Shown piece by piece: positions 25,910-34,520 of a stretch of DNA of 64,000 bases. The first letter of the stretch is position 1; each line of letters begins with the position of its first letter. The notes under the pieces are model-generated. The model did no database searches and was not told the DNA's origin. It worked only from the letters and a program-made list of their open reading frames with translations. Source of the stretch: Cribrihabitans_A pelagius. Lineage in GTDB: Bacteria > Pseudomonadota > Alphaproteobacteria > Rhodobacterales > Rhodobacteraceae. A program made the translations under genes and the position numbers. Location of the stretch: NCBI RefSeq assembly GCF_048820915.1, contig NZ_JBMERR010000016.1, forward strand, positions 48,985-112,984, in the 5' to 3' direction.

Positions 25910-26937
25910 CACTCGCTGCCGGAGCTGCCGGCCTCGGCCGCACCATCCGCACCGTCTGCGGCGGGCGCATCAGGCGTTTCAGGCGCTTCAGGTGCTTCAG
26001 GCCCAGGCGCCTCGGATGCGGAGGCCGGGGCCTCAGCCGTGCCCGGAGCCGCCGGGGCGCGGGAGTCCGCGGCACCGTCGGAGAACTTCAGGTAATTGAA
26101 GAAGTCCGAATCCGGCGACAGCACCATCGAGGAATTGCCCTCCTGCAGCGCCCGCGCATAGGCGTTGAGGCTGCGGTAGAACTCGAAGAACTCGCTGTCG
26201 CGGCCATAGGCCTCGGCAAAGATGCCGTTGCGCTCGGCGTCGGCCTCACCGCGGATCACCTCGGCTTCCCGGCGCGCCTCCGAGACCAGCTCGACCTCGG
26301 TACGGTCGGCCTGGGCGCGGACCCGCTGGGCAGCTTCCTCACCACGGGCGATCTCGTCCGCTGCTTCGCGTTCGCGCTCGGCCCGCATCCGGGAGAAGGT
26401 AGCTTCGAGGTTGGCCTGCGGCAGGTCGGTGCGCTTCAGCCGAACATCGATTACCTCAAGCCCGAAACTGCGGGCCTCGGTGATGGCGGCGTTGCGGATG
26501 CGCAGCATAAGTGCGGCGCGGTCCGAGGACAGAATGTCGTTCGAGCTGACCGAGCCGAGCACCTCACGGGTCTGGGCCCGCATGATCTTGTCGAGGCGCG
26601 ATTCCGCACCCGAGATGCCACCGGCGCCCACCGCCTGGCGGAAGCGCTCCGCATCGACGATCCGGTAGCGCGCGAAGGCGTCCACGATCAGGCGGCGGTC
26701 ATCCAGCGGAGTGACCTCCAGCGGGCCGACTTCCAGGCTGAGGATGCGGTCGTCATAGCGCACCACATCGTCGATCAGCGGCACCTTGAAGGCGAGGCCG
26801 GGATCTTCCTCGACCGCCACGACGCGGCCAAAGCGCAGCACCAGCGCCTTCTCGCGCTCGTCCACGATGAAGATCGCCGAAAGCAGGGCGATCAGTGCCA
26901 CTACCAGAACCGGCAGAAGAAAGGTCGTCTTTCGCAT
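25909..26937 (-). CDS. hflC: FtsH protease modulator HflC
   Basis: 342 aa. An N-terminal membrane anchor (residues 6-25, LLPVLVVALIALLSAIF) precedes an SPFH/prohibitin domain with DEREKALVLRFG, then a coiled-coil region rich in Ala/Glu/Arg, and an Ala/Pro/Glu-rich tail of about 55 residues. HflC and HflK form a large cage around FtsH on the periplasmic face and limit its access to membrane substrates. Its start overlaps the hflK stop as ATGA, so both subunits are made in step. The Pro/Ala tail is longer than in E. coli. Confidence 0.94.
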   Translation of the reverse strand: MRKTTFLLPVLVVALIALLSAIFIVDEREKALVLRFGRVVAVEEDPGLAFKVPLIDDVVRYDDRILSLEVGPLEVTPLDDRRLIVDAFARYRIVDAERFRQAVGAGGISGAESRLDKIMRAQTREVLGSVSSNDILSSDRAALMLRIRNAAITEARSFGLEVIDVRLKRTDLPQANLEATFSRMRAEREREAADEIARGEEAAQRVRAQADRTEVELVSEARREAEVIRGEADAERNGIFAEAYGRDSEFFEFYRSLNAYARALQEGNSSMVLSPDSDFFNYLKFSDGAADSRAPAAPGTAEAPASASEAPGPEAPEAPETPDAPAADGADGAAEAGSSGSE

Positions 26938-28082
26938 CAGTTGCTCTCCGTCCGGCGCAGTTCGTTGAGCGGCAGGTAGGGCACGACGCCCTGGGTCCGG
27001 CCGTCACCCGACTGGTCAAGAATGATCTTGTCCACCCGGCTCAGCACTTCTTCCATGGTTTCCAGGTAGAGACGCTTGCGGGTTACCTCGGGAGCCTTCT
27101 GGTATTCCTCCAGAACCGCGATAAAGCGGCTGGCCTCACCCTGGGCCTCGTTCACCACGCGGGCGCGGTAGGCCTCGGCCTCTTCCAGCGTTTGCGCGGA
27201 CTGGCCGCGGGCGCCTGCCAGCTTGCGGTTGGCGTAGGCGTCGGCCTGCTTTTCAAGCCGGTCGCGCTCCTGGCCTGCCGATTGCACCTCGCGGAAGGCG
27301 TCCTTCACCGGTTCCGGCGGGTCGGCGCCGTCGAAGTTCACCCGGACGATGTTGACGCCGCTGTCGTAGCTGTCGAGCGTGAACTGGATCAGCTCTTCGA
27401 GCCGGGCCGAGATCGCGCCGCGGTCGCGGTTCAGGATCGGCGCCAGTTCGGACTGGGCGATGATCTCGCGCATCGCCGATTCCGCCACCGCCTGGATGGT
27501 GGCGCGCGGGTCGCGCAGGTTGAACAGGTAGCGGGACGGGTCGGAGATGTTCCAGACCACCTGGAAATCGACGTCGATGATGTTCTCGTCGCCGGTCAGC
27601 ATCAGCCCGGCGTCCGAGCCGCGGCCGCCCGCGCCGATGTTCTCCACCTGCTCCACCCGCACCGGGATCACCTCATAGGTGACCAGCGGCCAGGGCGCAA
27701 AGTTCAGACCGGGCTGGCCGGTTGCCAAATATTCGCCGAGGAACAGCTCGACCGACTGCTCTTCCGGCTTCACGGTGTACAAGCTGACCCAGCTCCAAAG
27801 CACCGCCGCGGCCGCGGCCGCGATGCCAAGGGTGCCCTTGGTGAACAGCGGGGGGCCACCGCCCGGACCACGCCCGGAGCCGCCGCCGCGGCCGCCGCGC
27901 CCGCCCATCAGCACGCGCAGCTGTTCCTGGCCCTTCTTCACCAGCTCGTCGATCTCGGGAATCTGAGGTTCATCGGGTTTGCGGCCGCCGCCACCGCCGC
28001 TGCCGCCCTTGTCTCCCCGGTTGCCTCCTCCGCCGCCGGATGAGCCTCCGCCCCCCCAGGGGCCGCCACTGTTGCCCGCCAT
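26937..28082 (-). CDS. hflK: FtsH protease modulator HflK
   Basis: 381 aa. A Gly-rich cytoplasmic N-terminus (many GGGG and SGGG runs, residues 1-80) is followed by a single transmembrane helix near residue 90, then the SPFH domain with VKPEEQSVELFLGEYL and a Glu/Ala/Arg coiled coil. The Gly-rich leader is typical of HflK. It is the first gene of the hflK-hflC-DUF2065-degP cluster and lies 71 bases after gor on the same strand. It acts with HflC to regulate FtsH. Confidence 0.94.
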   Translation of the reverse strand: MAGNSGGPWGGGGSSGGGGGNRGDKGGSGGGGGRKPDEPQIPEIDELVKKGQEQLRVLMGGRGGRGGGSGRGPGGGPPLFTKGTLGIAAAAAAVLWSWVSLYTVKPEEQSVELFLGEYLATGQPGLNFAPWPLVTYEVIPVRVEQVENIGAGGRGSDAGLMLTGDENIIDVDFQVVWNISDPSRYLFNLRDPRATIQAVAESAMREIIAQSELAPILNRDRGAISARLEELIQFTLDSYDSGVNIVRVNFDGADPPEPVKDAFREVQSAGQERDRLEKQADAYANRKLAGARGQSAQTLEEAEAYRARVVNEAQGEASRFIAVLEEYQKAPEVTRKRLYLETMEEVLSRVDKIILDQSGDGRTQGVVPYLPLNELRRTESN

Positions 28083-28152
28083 TTGTCTCCTATCCGAACT
28101 TCCGCCGCCCTGGGGCGGCCTTCGTTTCCGCTTGTTGCCGCTGCGCCCGGCG

Positions 28153-29508
28153 TCAGGCCGTGCGCACCGGGGTTTTCATGGTCACCAACTCTTCCGACAT
28201 TGTCGGATGCACCGCAACGGTGCGATCGAAATCTTCCTTGGTCGCGCCCATCTTTACGGCGATTCCCGCCAGCTGGATCATCTCGCCCGCGCTGGGTGCG
28301 ACGATATGGCATCCCAGCACCTTGCGGCTGGCCTTGGAGACGATCAGCTTCATCAGCACCCGCCGCGTGCGCCCGGCAAAGGCCTGCTGCATCGGCTTGA
28401 AGGAGGTGGCATAGACCTCGATCGCCTCCTGCTCGCGCGCGTCTTCCTCGCTCAGCCCGATGGTGCCCATCTCCGGCTGGGTGAAGATCGCAGTCGGGAT
28501 CAGGTCGTGGTCGGGCTTCGTCGGGTTGCCCTTGAACACGGTCTCGACAAAGGCCATCGCCTCGCGGATCGCCACCGGGGTCAGCGCGACCCGGTCGGTC
28601 ACATCGCCGATCGCATAGACCGAGGGCACCGAGGTCTGGCTGTAGCTGTCCACCATGATCTCGCCCTTGCGGCCGCGCTCGACGCCGATATCCTCCAGCC
28701 CGAGGTTGTCGGCGTTGGGGTTGCGGCCGGTGGCGTACATCACCTTGTCGAACAGCTGTTCGCGGCCATTGGTCGACTTCACCCAGATCTTATCGCCTTC
28801 CTTGCGCATCTCCAGCACATTCGTTCCCAGATGCACATCCACGCCCGCCTGGCACATTTCCTCGGAGATCAGCCCGCGCGCCTCGTCGTCAAAGCCGCGC
28901 AGGATCTGGGCGCCGCGGTAAAACTGGGTGGTCTTCACGCCGAGCCCGTTCATGATACCCGCAAACTCGCAGGCAATATACCCGCCGCCGACGATCAGCA
29001 GGCTTTCGGGCAGTTCTTCCAGTTGGAACATCTCGTTCGAGGTGATGGCCAGCTCGCAGCCCGGGAAGTCCGGCACCGACGGCCAGCCGCCGGTGGCGAT
29101 CAGGATGTGCTTTGCGGTTTTGCGGGTGCCATCGGCGAGTTCCACCGTATGGGAATCGGCCAGCTTGGCGCGCTGGTCGTAGCTGTCGACGCCGTTGTTC
29201 TTCAGGATGCCGCGATAAACGCCTTCAAGCCGGTCCAGCTCGCTGTGCAGTTTGTTCTTGAAAGCGGGCCAGTCGAAGCCGCCGCCGCTCACCTCCCAGC
29301 CGTAGCTGCGGGCGTCTTCCACGATGTCGGCATATTCCGAGGCGAAAACCATCAGCTTTTTCGGCACGCAGCCGCGGATCACGCAGGTGCCGCCATAGCG
29401 GTCTTCCTCGGCCAGCGCCACCCGGGCGCCTTCCTGTGCCGCGACCCGCGCAGCCCGCACCCCGCCAGAGCCGCCGCCGATGACAAACAGATCATAATCA
29501 AAGCTCAT
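28153..29508 (-). CDS. gor: Glutathione-disulfide reductase
   Basis: 451 aa flavoprotein that uses NADPH to reduce oxidised glutathione. GGGSGGVRAA near residue 11 binds FAD; the redox-active pair Cys42 and Cys47 lies in GGTCVIRGCVPKK; GGGYIACEFAG binds NADPH; the C-terminal HPTMSEELV carries the catalytic histidine of the partner subunit. The ATG at 29508 (MSFDYDLFVIGGG) is the family start; 13 further open codons upstream are not conserved. rpiA lies upstream on the same strand, an order seen in other roseobacters. Confidence 0.95.
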   Translation of the reverse strand: MSFDYDLFVIGGGSGGVRAARVAAQEGARVALAEEDRYGGTCVIRGCVPKKLMVFASEYADIVEDARSYGWEVSGGGFDWPAFKNKLHSELDRLEGVYRGILKNNGVDSYDQRAKLADSHTVELADGTRKTAKHILIATGGWPSVPDFPGCELAITSNEMFQLEELPESLLIVGGGYIACEFAGIMNGLGVKTTQFYRGAQILRGFDDEARGLISEEMCQAGVDVHLGTNVLEMRKEGDKIWVKSTNGREQLFDKVMYATGRNPNADNLGLEDIGVERGRKGEIMVDSYSQTSVPSVYAIGDVTDRVALTPVAIREAMAFVETVFKGNPTKPDHDLIPTAIFTQPEMGTIGLSEEDAREQEAIEVYATSFKPMQQAFAGRTRRVLMKLIVSKASRKVLGCHIVAPSAGEMIQLAGIAVKMGATKEDFDRTVAVHPTMSEELVTMKTPVRTA

Positions 29509-29675
29509 GATGTCCCGCCTTTTGCATTTCCAAATCCGGTATCCCACAACAAGACACCAAACGCCATATGCCTAAGTGGGCGCAAATGCGCGGGATTCAA
29601 CTGCCGGCAGTCCTGCCGGACCGGCACCCCGCGCGTTTGTGATCCCCCGCGGCACGCACCGCGGGGGAAAGGCCC

Positions 29676-30464
29676 TCAGCCGGGGAGGTCCTTGAACAGG
29701 TTTTCGGTCTCGCCCGCGTCCAGCCGGCCCTGCTCCACCGTGCCTTCGTTGATGTCGCGCACCTCGACCTTGCCGTCGCCATAGCCGATCACAACGGAAT
29801 CGCAGATGTCGATGAACAGCCCGTTCTCGACCACGCCGGGGATTTGGTTCAGCACCAGCGACAGCTGGCGCGGATTGCCGATGCGGTTGAGGTGCAGGTC
29901 CAGGATGTGATTTCCTTCGTCGGTGATGAAAGGCTCGTCGCCGTCCATCCGCAGCGAGGTGTTGCGGCCAAGCACATCCATCGACACCAGCGTCTCCTCG
30001 ATCAGCGAGCGGGTGGACTGCCAGCCGAAGGGGATGACCTCCACCGGCAGCGGGAAGGCGCCCAGCGTCTCCACCGCTTTGCCGGCATCGGCAATCACCA
30101 CCATCTGGTCCGAGGCGGCGGCAACGATCTTCTCCTGCAGATGCGCGCCGCCGCCGCCCTTGATCAGGTTCAGGTCGGCATCGAACTCGTCTGCACCGTC
30201 GATGGTGAGGTCGAGCCACTTCGCCTCGTCCAGGGAGACCACGCTGATGCCCACCTCGCGCGCCAGCGCGGCAGTGCGGGAGGAGGTCGGCACGGCAGTG
30301 ATCTTCAGCCCCTCGTCGCGCACCCGGCTGCCCAGGCAGCGCACCAGCCAGGCAGCGGTGGAGCCGGTGCCGAGGCCGACGCGCATGCCGTCTTCCACCA
30401 TGTCGGACGCCCGTTTGGCGGCGACGAATTTTGCGTTGTCGACAGGCGACAGTTCTGAGGACAT
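29676..30464 (-). CDS. rpiA: Ribose-5-phosphate isomerase A
   Basis: 262 aa. It interconverts ribose 5-phosphate and ribulose 5-phosphate in the pentose phosphate pathway. The phosphate-binding GLGTGSTAAWLV, the catalytic DGADEFDADLNLIKGGGGAHLQE region and KLGAFPLPVEVIPFGW-like segments are present in order. The ATG at 30464 follows a GGGAG site. It is co-directional with gor, about 170 bases apart. Confidence 0.96.
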   Translation of the reverse strand: MSSELSPVDNAKFVAAKRASDMVEDGMRVGLGTGSTAAWLVRCLGSRVRDEGLKITAVPTSSRTAALAREVGISVVSLDEAKWLDLTIDGADEFDADLNLIKGGGGAHLQEKIVAAASDQMVVIADAGKAVETLGAFPLPVEVIPFGWQSTRSLIEETLVSMDVLGRNTSLRMDGDEPFITDEGNHILDLHLNRIGNPRQLSLVLNQIPGVVENGLFIDICDSVVIGYGDGKVEVRDINEGTVEQGRLDAGETENLFKDLPG

Positions 30465-30676
30465 GAGGGAGGCTCCCGTGCTAAGCGTTCGGGCCGCTTA
30501 TAAGCGCATTGGCGGCGCGGTGCGAGGGGCCATTGCGCCGGTTTCGTCCAGCCCGCCCCGCAAAACGCCGGGCAGCGGGCGCAAGTGCGGCAAAAGATGC
30601 CTCGCAGCGGCGTGTTTCCTATCGGAAACGGCGGAAACGGGCTAGTTTTCCGCGCGATTGCGCCTAGGGTCGCGCC

Positions 30677-31384
30677 ATGACAGACGAGTACCGCCTACAC
30701 TACGCGCCCGACAACGCCAGCCTGATCGTCCGGCTGGTGCTGGAGGAGCTGCGCCTGCCCTACACCTGCCAGCTTGTCGACCGCGGGGCAGATGCGCAAC
30801 AGAGCCCGGGCTACTTGCGGCTCAACCCGCACGGGCTGATCCCGGTGCTGGAGACGCCGGATGGTCCGATCTTTGAAACCGCGGCGATCCTGCTGTGGCT
30901 CAGCGGCCGACATGGCGCGATGGCCCCGGCGGAGATGAGCCCGGATCGGGCGGGGTTCCTGAAGTGGCTGGTCTTCACCTCCAACACGCTGCATGCTGAC
31001 CTGCGCATGCTGTTCTACCCAGGGAAATACATCGGCAGCGGGGACAGCCATCAGACGCAGCTGCGCCATGTGCTGCGCGAGCGCCTGCACAGGCATCTGC
31101 TGCGCCTCGAGAGCGCCGCCGCTGAACGCCCGCCCTGGCTCGGCGCGCCGCGGCCCTCGGTGCTGGACTGCTACCTCGCCTGCCTCTTGCGCTGGATGGC
31201 GCTCTACCCGGCCGATGATGACCGGTCGTGGTTTGCGCTTGCGCGCTATCCCGGCCTGCAGCGCCTCTGCGCCGGGCTGGAGACGCGCCCCGCCACCGCC
31301 GCCGCGCAGGCCGCTGAGGGCCTCGGCCCCCGGCCCTTCACCTCTCCTGTTTATGCCAATCCCCCAGAAGGATCAGCCACCTGA
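30677..31384 (+). CDS. Glutathione S-transferase family protein
   Basis: 235 aa. The N-terminal thioredoxin-like domain (NASLIVRLVLEELRLPY, LNPHGLIPVLETPDG, then FETAAILLWLS) is typical of GSTs, with helical residues 90-200 forming the second domain. The substrate cannot be inferred. It ends in TGATG, overlapping the sdaA start by one base, so the pair is translationally coupled. No link between the two functions is obvious. Confidence 0.88.
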   Translation: MTDEYRLHYAPDNASLIVRLVLEELRLPYTCQLVDRGADAQQSPGYLRLNPHGLIPVLETPDGPIFETAAILLWLSGRHGAMAPAEMSPDRAGFLKWLVFTSNTLHADLRMLFYPGKYIGSGDSHQTQLRHVLRERLHRHLLRLESAAAERPPWLGAPRPSVLDCYLACLLRWMALYPADDDRSWFALARYPGLQRLCAGLETRPATAAAQAAEGLGPRPFTSPVYANPPEGSAT

Positions 31385-32757
31385 TGTTCCTCTCCGTCTT
31401 CGATATGTTCAAGGTCGGTATCGGCCCCTCCTCCTCGCACACGATGGGGCCGATGGTGGCCGCCGCGCGCTTTCTCGACATGATGCGCGCGTCACCGTTT
31501 GAATTCCATGGCCTGCGCGCCTCCTTGCACGGCTCGCTGGCCTTCACCGGGGCGGGCCACGCCACCGACCGCGCCACCATCCTCGGCCTCGCGGGGTTCG
31601 AGCCGGAAACCTACGATGACGAGAAGGCCGAGGCCTTCCTCGCCCGGCTGGCCGAGACCAGGACGATGCAGCCCGAGGGCTTGCCGGAACTGCGTTTCGA
31701 CCCCGAGGCCGACATGATCTTCGACTACGAGCAGGCGCTGCCCGGCCATGCCAACGGCATGATCCTGATGGCGACCGATGCGCAGGGCGACGTGATCCTG
31801 CGGCAGGTGTTCTACTCGATCGGCGGCGGTTTCGTGCTGACCGAGGAGGAACTGGCCGCGGGCAAGGACACCGATGAGGGCGCCCCGGTTCCCTACCCGT
31901 TCAAATCCGCCGCCGAGATGCTGGAGATGGCCGCGTCCAGCGGCAAGACTATCGCCGCGATGAAACGCGCCAACGAGATTTCGCGCGGCTGCGAGCAGAG
32001 CCTGGCCAAAGGCACTGCCCGGATCTGGGAGGTGATGAACAACTGCATCGAGCGCGGGTTGGAGCGCGATGGCATCCTGCCCGGCGGCCTCAAGGTGCGC
32101 CGCCGCGCCAAGGCGATCCACGATGCCCTGATCGCCGAGCGCGGCAAGAACATCAACGCGCCGCACACGATCAACGACTGGATGAGCGTCTACGCGATGG
32201 CAGTGAACGAGGAAAACGCCGCCGGCGGCCAGGTGGTCACCGCGCCGACCAATGGCGCCGCCGGGGTGCTGCCTGCAGTGCTGCGCTACTACCTCGACCA
32301 TGTGCCGGGTGCGGCGCCAAGCCATGTGGAGGATTTCCTGCTGACCGCCGCCGCCATTGGCGGGCTGGTCAAGTTCAACGCGTCGATCTCCGGCGCCGAA
32401 GCGGGCTGCCAGGCGGAGGTCGGATCGGCCGCGGCAATGGCGGCGGCGGGGCTCTGCGCGGTGATGGGCGGCAGCCCCGAACAGGTGGAAAACGCCGCCG
32501 AGATCGCGCTGGAGCATCACCTCGGCATGACCTGCGACCCGGTGAAGGGCCTGGTGCAGGTGCCCTGTATCGAGCGCAATGGTTTGGGCGCGATCAAGGC
32601 GGTTTCGGCCGCATCATTGGCGCTGCGCGGTGACGGGCAGCACTTCGTGCCGCTGGACGCGGTGATCGAAACCATGCGGCAGACCGGCGCCGACATGCAT
32701 GAAAAGTACAAGGAAACATCGCTTGGCGGGCTTGCCGTCAACGTGCCAAACTGCTGA
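31384..32757 (+). CDS. sdaA: L-serine ammonia-lyase (single-chain, 4Fe-4S)
   Basis: 457 aa. It deaminates L-serine to pyruvate. The N-terminal domain opens SVFDMFKVGIGPSSSHTMGP; the catalytic domain has QVVTAPTNGAAGVLPAVL, and cluster cysteines lie in SGAEAGCQAEVGSA, LGMTCDPVKGLVQVPC and related segments. This is the fused alpha-beta form, like E. coli SdaA. Its ATG overlaps the stop of the GST gene, implying co-expression. Confidence 0.95.
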   Translation: MFLSVFDMFKVGIGPSSSHTMGPMVAAARFLDMMRASPFEFHGLRASLHGSLAFTGAGHATDRATILGLAGFEPETYDDEKAEAFLARLAETRTMQPEGLPELRFDPEADMIFDYEQALPGHANGMILMATDAQGDVILRQVFYSIGGGFVLTEEELAAGKDTDEGAPVPYPFKSAAEMLEMAASSGKTIAAMKRANEISRGCEQSLAKGTARIWEVMNNCIERGLERDGILPGGLKVRRRAKAIHDALIAERGKNINAPHTINDWMSVYAMAVNEENAAGGQVVTAPTNGAAGVLPAVLRYYLDHVPGAAPSHVEDFLLTAAAIGGLVKFNASISGAEAGCQAEVGSAAAMAAAGLCAVMGGSPEQVENAAEIALEHHLGMTCDPVKGLVQVPCIERNGLGAIKAVSAASLALRGDGQHFVPLDAVIETMRQTGADMHEKYKETSLGGLAVNVPNC

Positions 32758-32820
32758 GCCGGCAGCAAAAAACGCGACACCCAGCTTGCCAAGCCATGGC
32801 GCCGCCCCTAGCGTGGCGCC

Positions 32821-33744
32821 ATGACCCAGGACCGTCCCCTTCTTGGCATCGCCCTCATGCTGGGCTTCTGTGCCGTGATCCCGCTTGGCGATGCCATTGC
32901 CAAGCTGCTGGCCACCCGCGTGCCGGTGGCGCAGATCGTCTTTATCCGCTTTGCCGCGCAAGGACTGATCCTGCTGCCGCTGGCGCTGGCGCTCAGGCTG
33001 CCGCTTACCGTGTCACGGCAGGTGCTGCCGCTCCTGGTGCTGCGTACGGTCCTGCAGATGGGAGGTATCGGCGCGATGTTCATAGCGCTGAAGCACCTGC
33101 CGCTGGCCGATGCGGTGGCCATCGCTTTCGTGATGCCCTTCATCATGCTGCTCCTGGGCAAGTACGTGCTGGGCGAAGAGGTCGGCCTGCGCCGCCTGGC
33201 CGCCTGCGCGGTGGGCTTTGCGGGCACGCTTCTGGTAATCCAGCCGAGCTTTGCCGAGGTCGGCGGGCACGCGCTCTGGCCGGTGGCGGTGGCGGTGATC
33301 TTCGCGCTGTTCATGCTGATCACCCGCAAGATCGCCAAACACACTGACCCGATCGCGGTGCAAGCACTCGCGGGCGCGATGGGCACGGTGATGCTGGCGC
33401 CCGTGTTTCTGATCGGCGGCGCGCTCGGCTCTGCCAGCTTCAGCCTTGAGCTGCCGCCGCAGGACACCTGGAGCCTGCTGGCCGCAGCGGGCGCGCTTGG
33501 CACTGTGGCGCATCTCATGATGACCTGGAGCCTGCGCTTTGCCCCGGCCGCAACGCTTGCCTCGATGCAATATCTTGAGATCCCGATGGCCACTTTCATC
33601 GGCTGGCTGATCTTCGCTGAGCTGCCCGATAGGCTGGCCGCGGCCGGAATAGCGCTGACTGTCGCTGCGGGCCTTTATGTGGTGCTGCGCGAGCATCGCA
33701 CCGCCCGCGCCATAGCCCGCGTCACCGCCGCACCGCCTGCATGA
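32821..33744 (+). CDS. EamA-family permease (DMT superfamily)
   Basis: 307 aa with ten predicted transmembrane helices as two EamA repeats. VAIAFVMPFIMLLLGKYVLGEEVG ends the first half, and the second contains ASMQYLEIPMATFIGWLIFAE, both typical of the superfamily. The substrate is unknown. The gene starts 63 bases after sdaA and its 3' end overlaps the convergent thiamine diphosphokinase gene by 23 bases. Confidence 0.87.
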   Translation: MTQDRPLLGIALMLGFCAVIPLGDAIAKLLATRVPVAQIVFIRFAAQGLILLPLALALRLPLTVSRQVLPLLVLRTVLQMGGIGAMFIALKHLPLADAVAIAFVMPFIMLLLGKYVLGEEVGLRRLAACAVGFAGTLLVIQPSFAEVGGHALWPVAVAVIFALFMLITRKIAKHTDPIAVQALAGAMGTVMLAPVFLIGGALGSASFSLELPPQDTWSLLAAAGALGTVAHLMMTWSLRFAPAATLASMQYLEIPMATFIGWLIFAELPDRLAAAGIALTVAAGLYVVLREHRTARAIARVTAAPPA

Positions 33745-34381
33745 CCGTCCTGAGGGCGCGGCGCGGCGCAATCACCAGAAGCCCCGGCCCATCGGGCAGG
33801 ATGCGCACCGGGCCCAGCGCCCGGTTCGAGGTGCCAACGCGCCCCATCGGTGACAATCTGAGCCCATCGATGGGCCATTGCAGCCCCTCCGAACGCCCGG
33901 TCACCGCCTGCATCGGGTAAAGGGACACAACGTCGCCCGCCTCCAGCGGCAGCTCCACAGGGCTCGTGGCGTGGAAGATCACTTCGGTCTCGCCAATCAG
34001 CACGCAAGGCGCCGGATGCCCCTGAACCAGCGTGCTCAGCGCCGCCAGCTGGTGATCCAGCCGCCCGCCCAGAAAGCCCACCGCCAGCACCACCGGCGCC
34101 GAGATCGCCCGCAGCGCCTTGTCGAAATCGGTGCTGTCCTGCTCTGTCACGTGAAACAGCCGCTCTCGCGGCAGGGCGGCGCGGGTCTCCGCAGGCAGGG
34201 AGTCGAAATCTCCGATCACCGCCCGCGGCAGATGCCCCGCCGCCAGCGCCGCGGTGGCGCCGCCATCCGCCGCCGCCAGCACTGGCGCCAGCGCCAGCGC
34301 CTCCTCCAGGCTGCCAGGCGCAATCTCGCCCCCGCCAGCCAGCGTCACCGGCCCGACTTCCTCAACAATCCATCGCTTCAT
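33722..34381 (-). CDS. thiN: Thiamine diphosphokinase
   Basis: 219 aa. It transfers pyrophosphate from ATP to thiamine, forming thiamine diphosphate in the salvage route. Family motifs are ADGGATAAL, IGDFDSLP, DSTDFDKAL and LGGRLDHQLAALS, which build the Mg-ATP site; the C-terminal half is the thiamine-binding beta domain. The ATG at 34381 (MKRWIVEE) fits the family; 15 earlier open codons do not. It is convergent with and overlaps the EamA gene tail. Confidence 0.92.
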   Translation of the reverse strand: MKRWIVEEVGPVTLAGGGEIAPGSLEEALALAPVLAAADGGATAALAAGHLPRAVIGDFDSLPAETRAALPRERLFHVTEQDSTDFDKALRAISAPVVLAVGFLGGRLDHQLAALSTLVQGHPAPCVLIGETEVIFHATSPVELPLEAGDVVSLYPMQAVTGRSEGLQWPIDGLRLSPMGRVGTSNRALGPVRILPDGPGLLVIAPRRALRTVMQAVRR

Positions 34382-34520
34382 ACCCGCATTCCTTGCAGAT
34401 TTGGAAACCGGCCACAATGTGAACACAAAATGATACGATCAATTGCACGGATTCGAGCAAAATTTGTCCTTTCGCTAACGAATGTAGGGGACAACGGATG
34501 TGGCGAGGACGGAGACGCAG

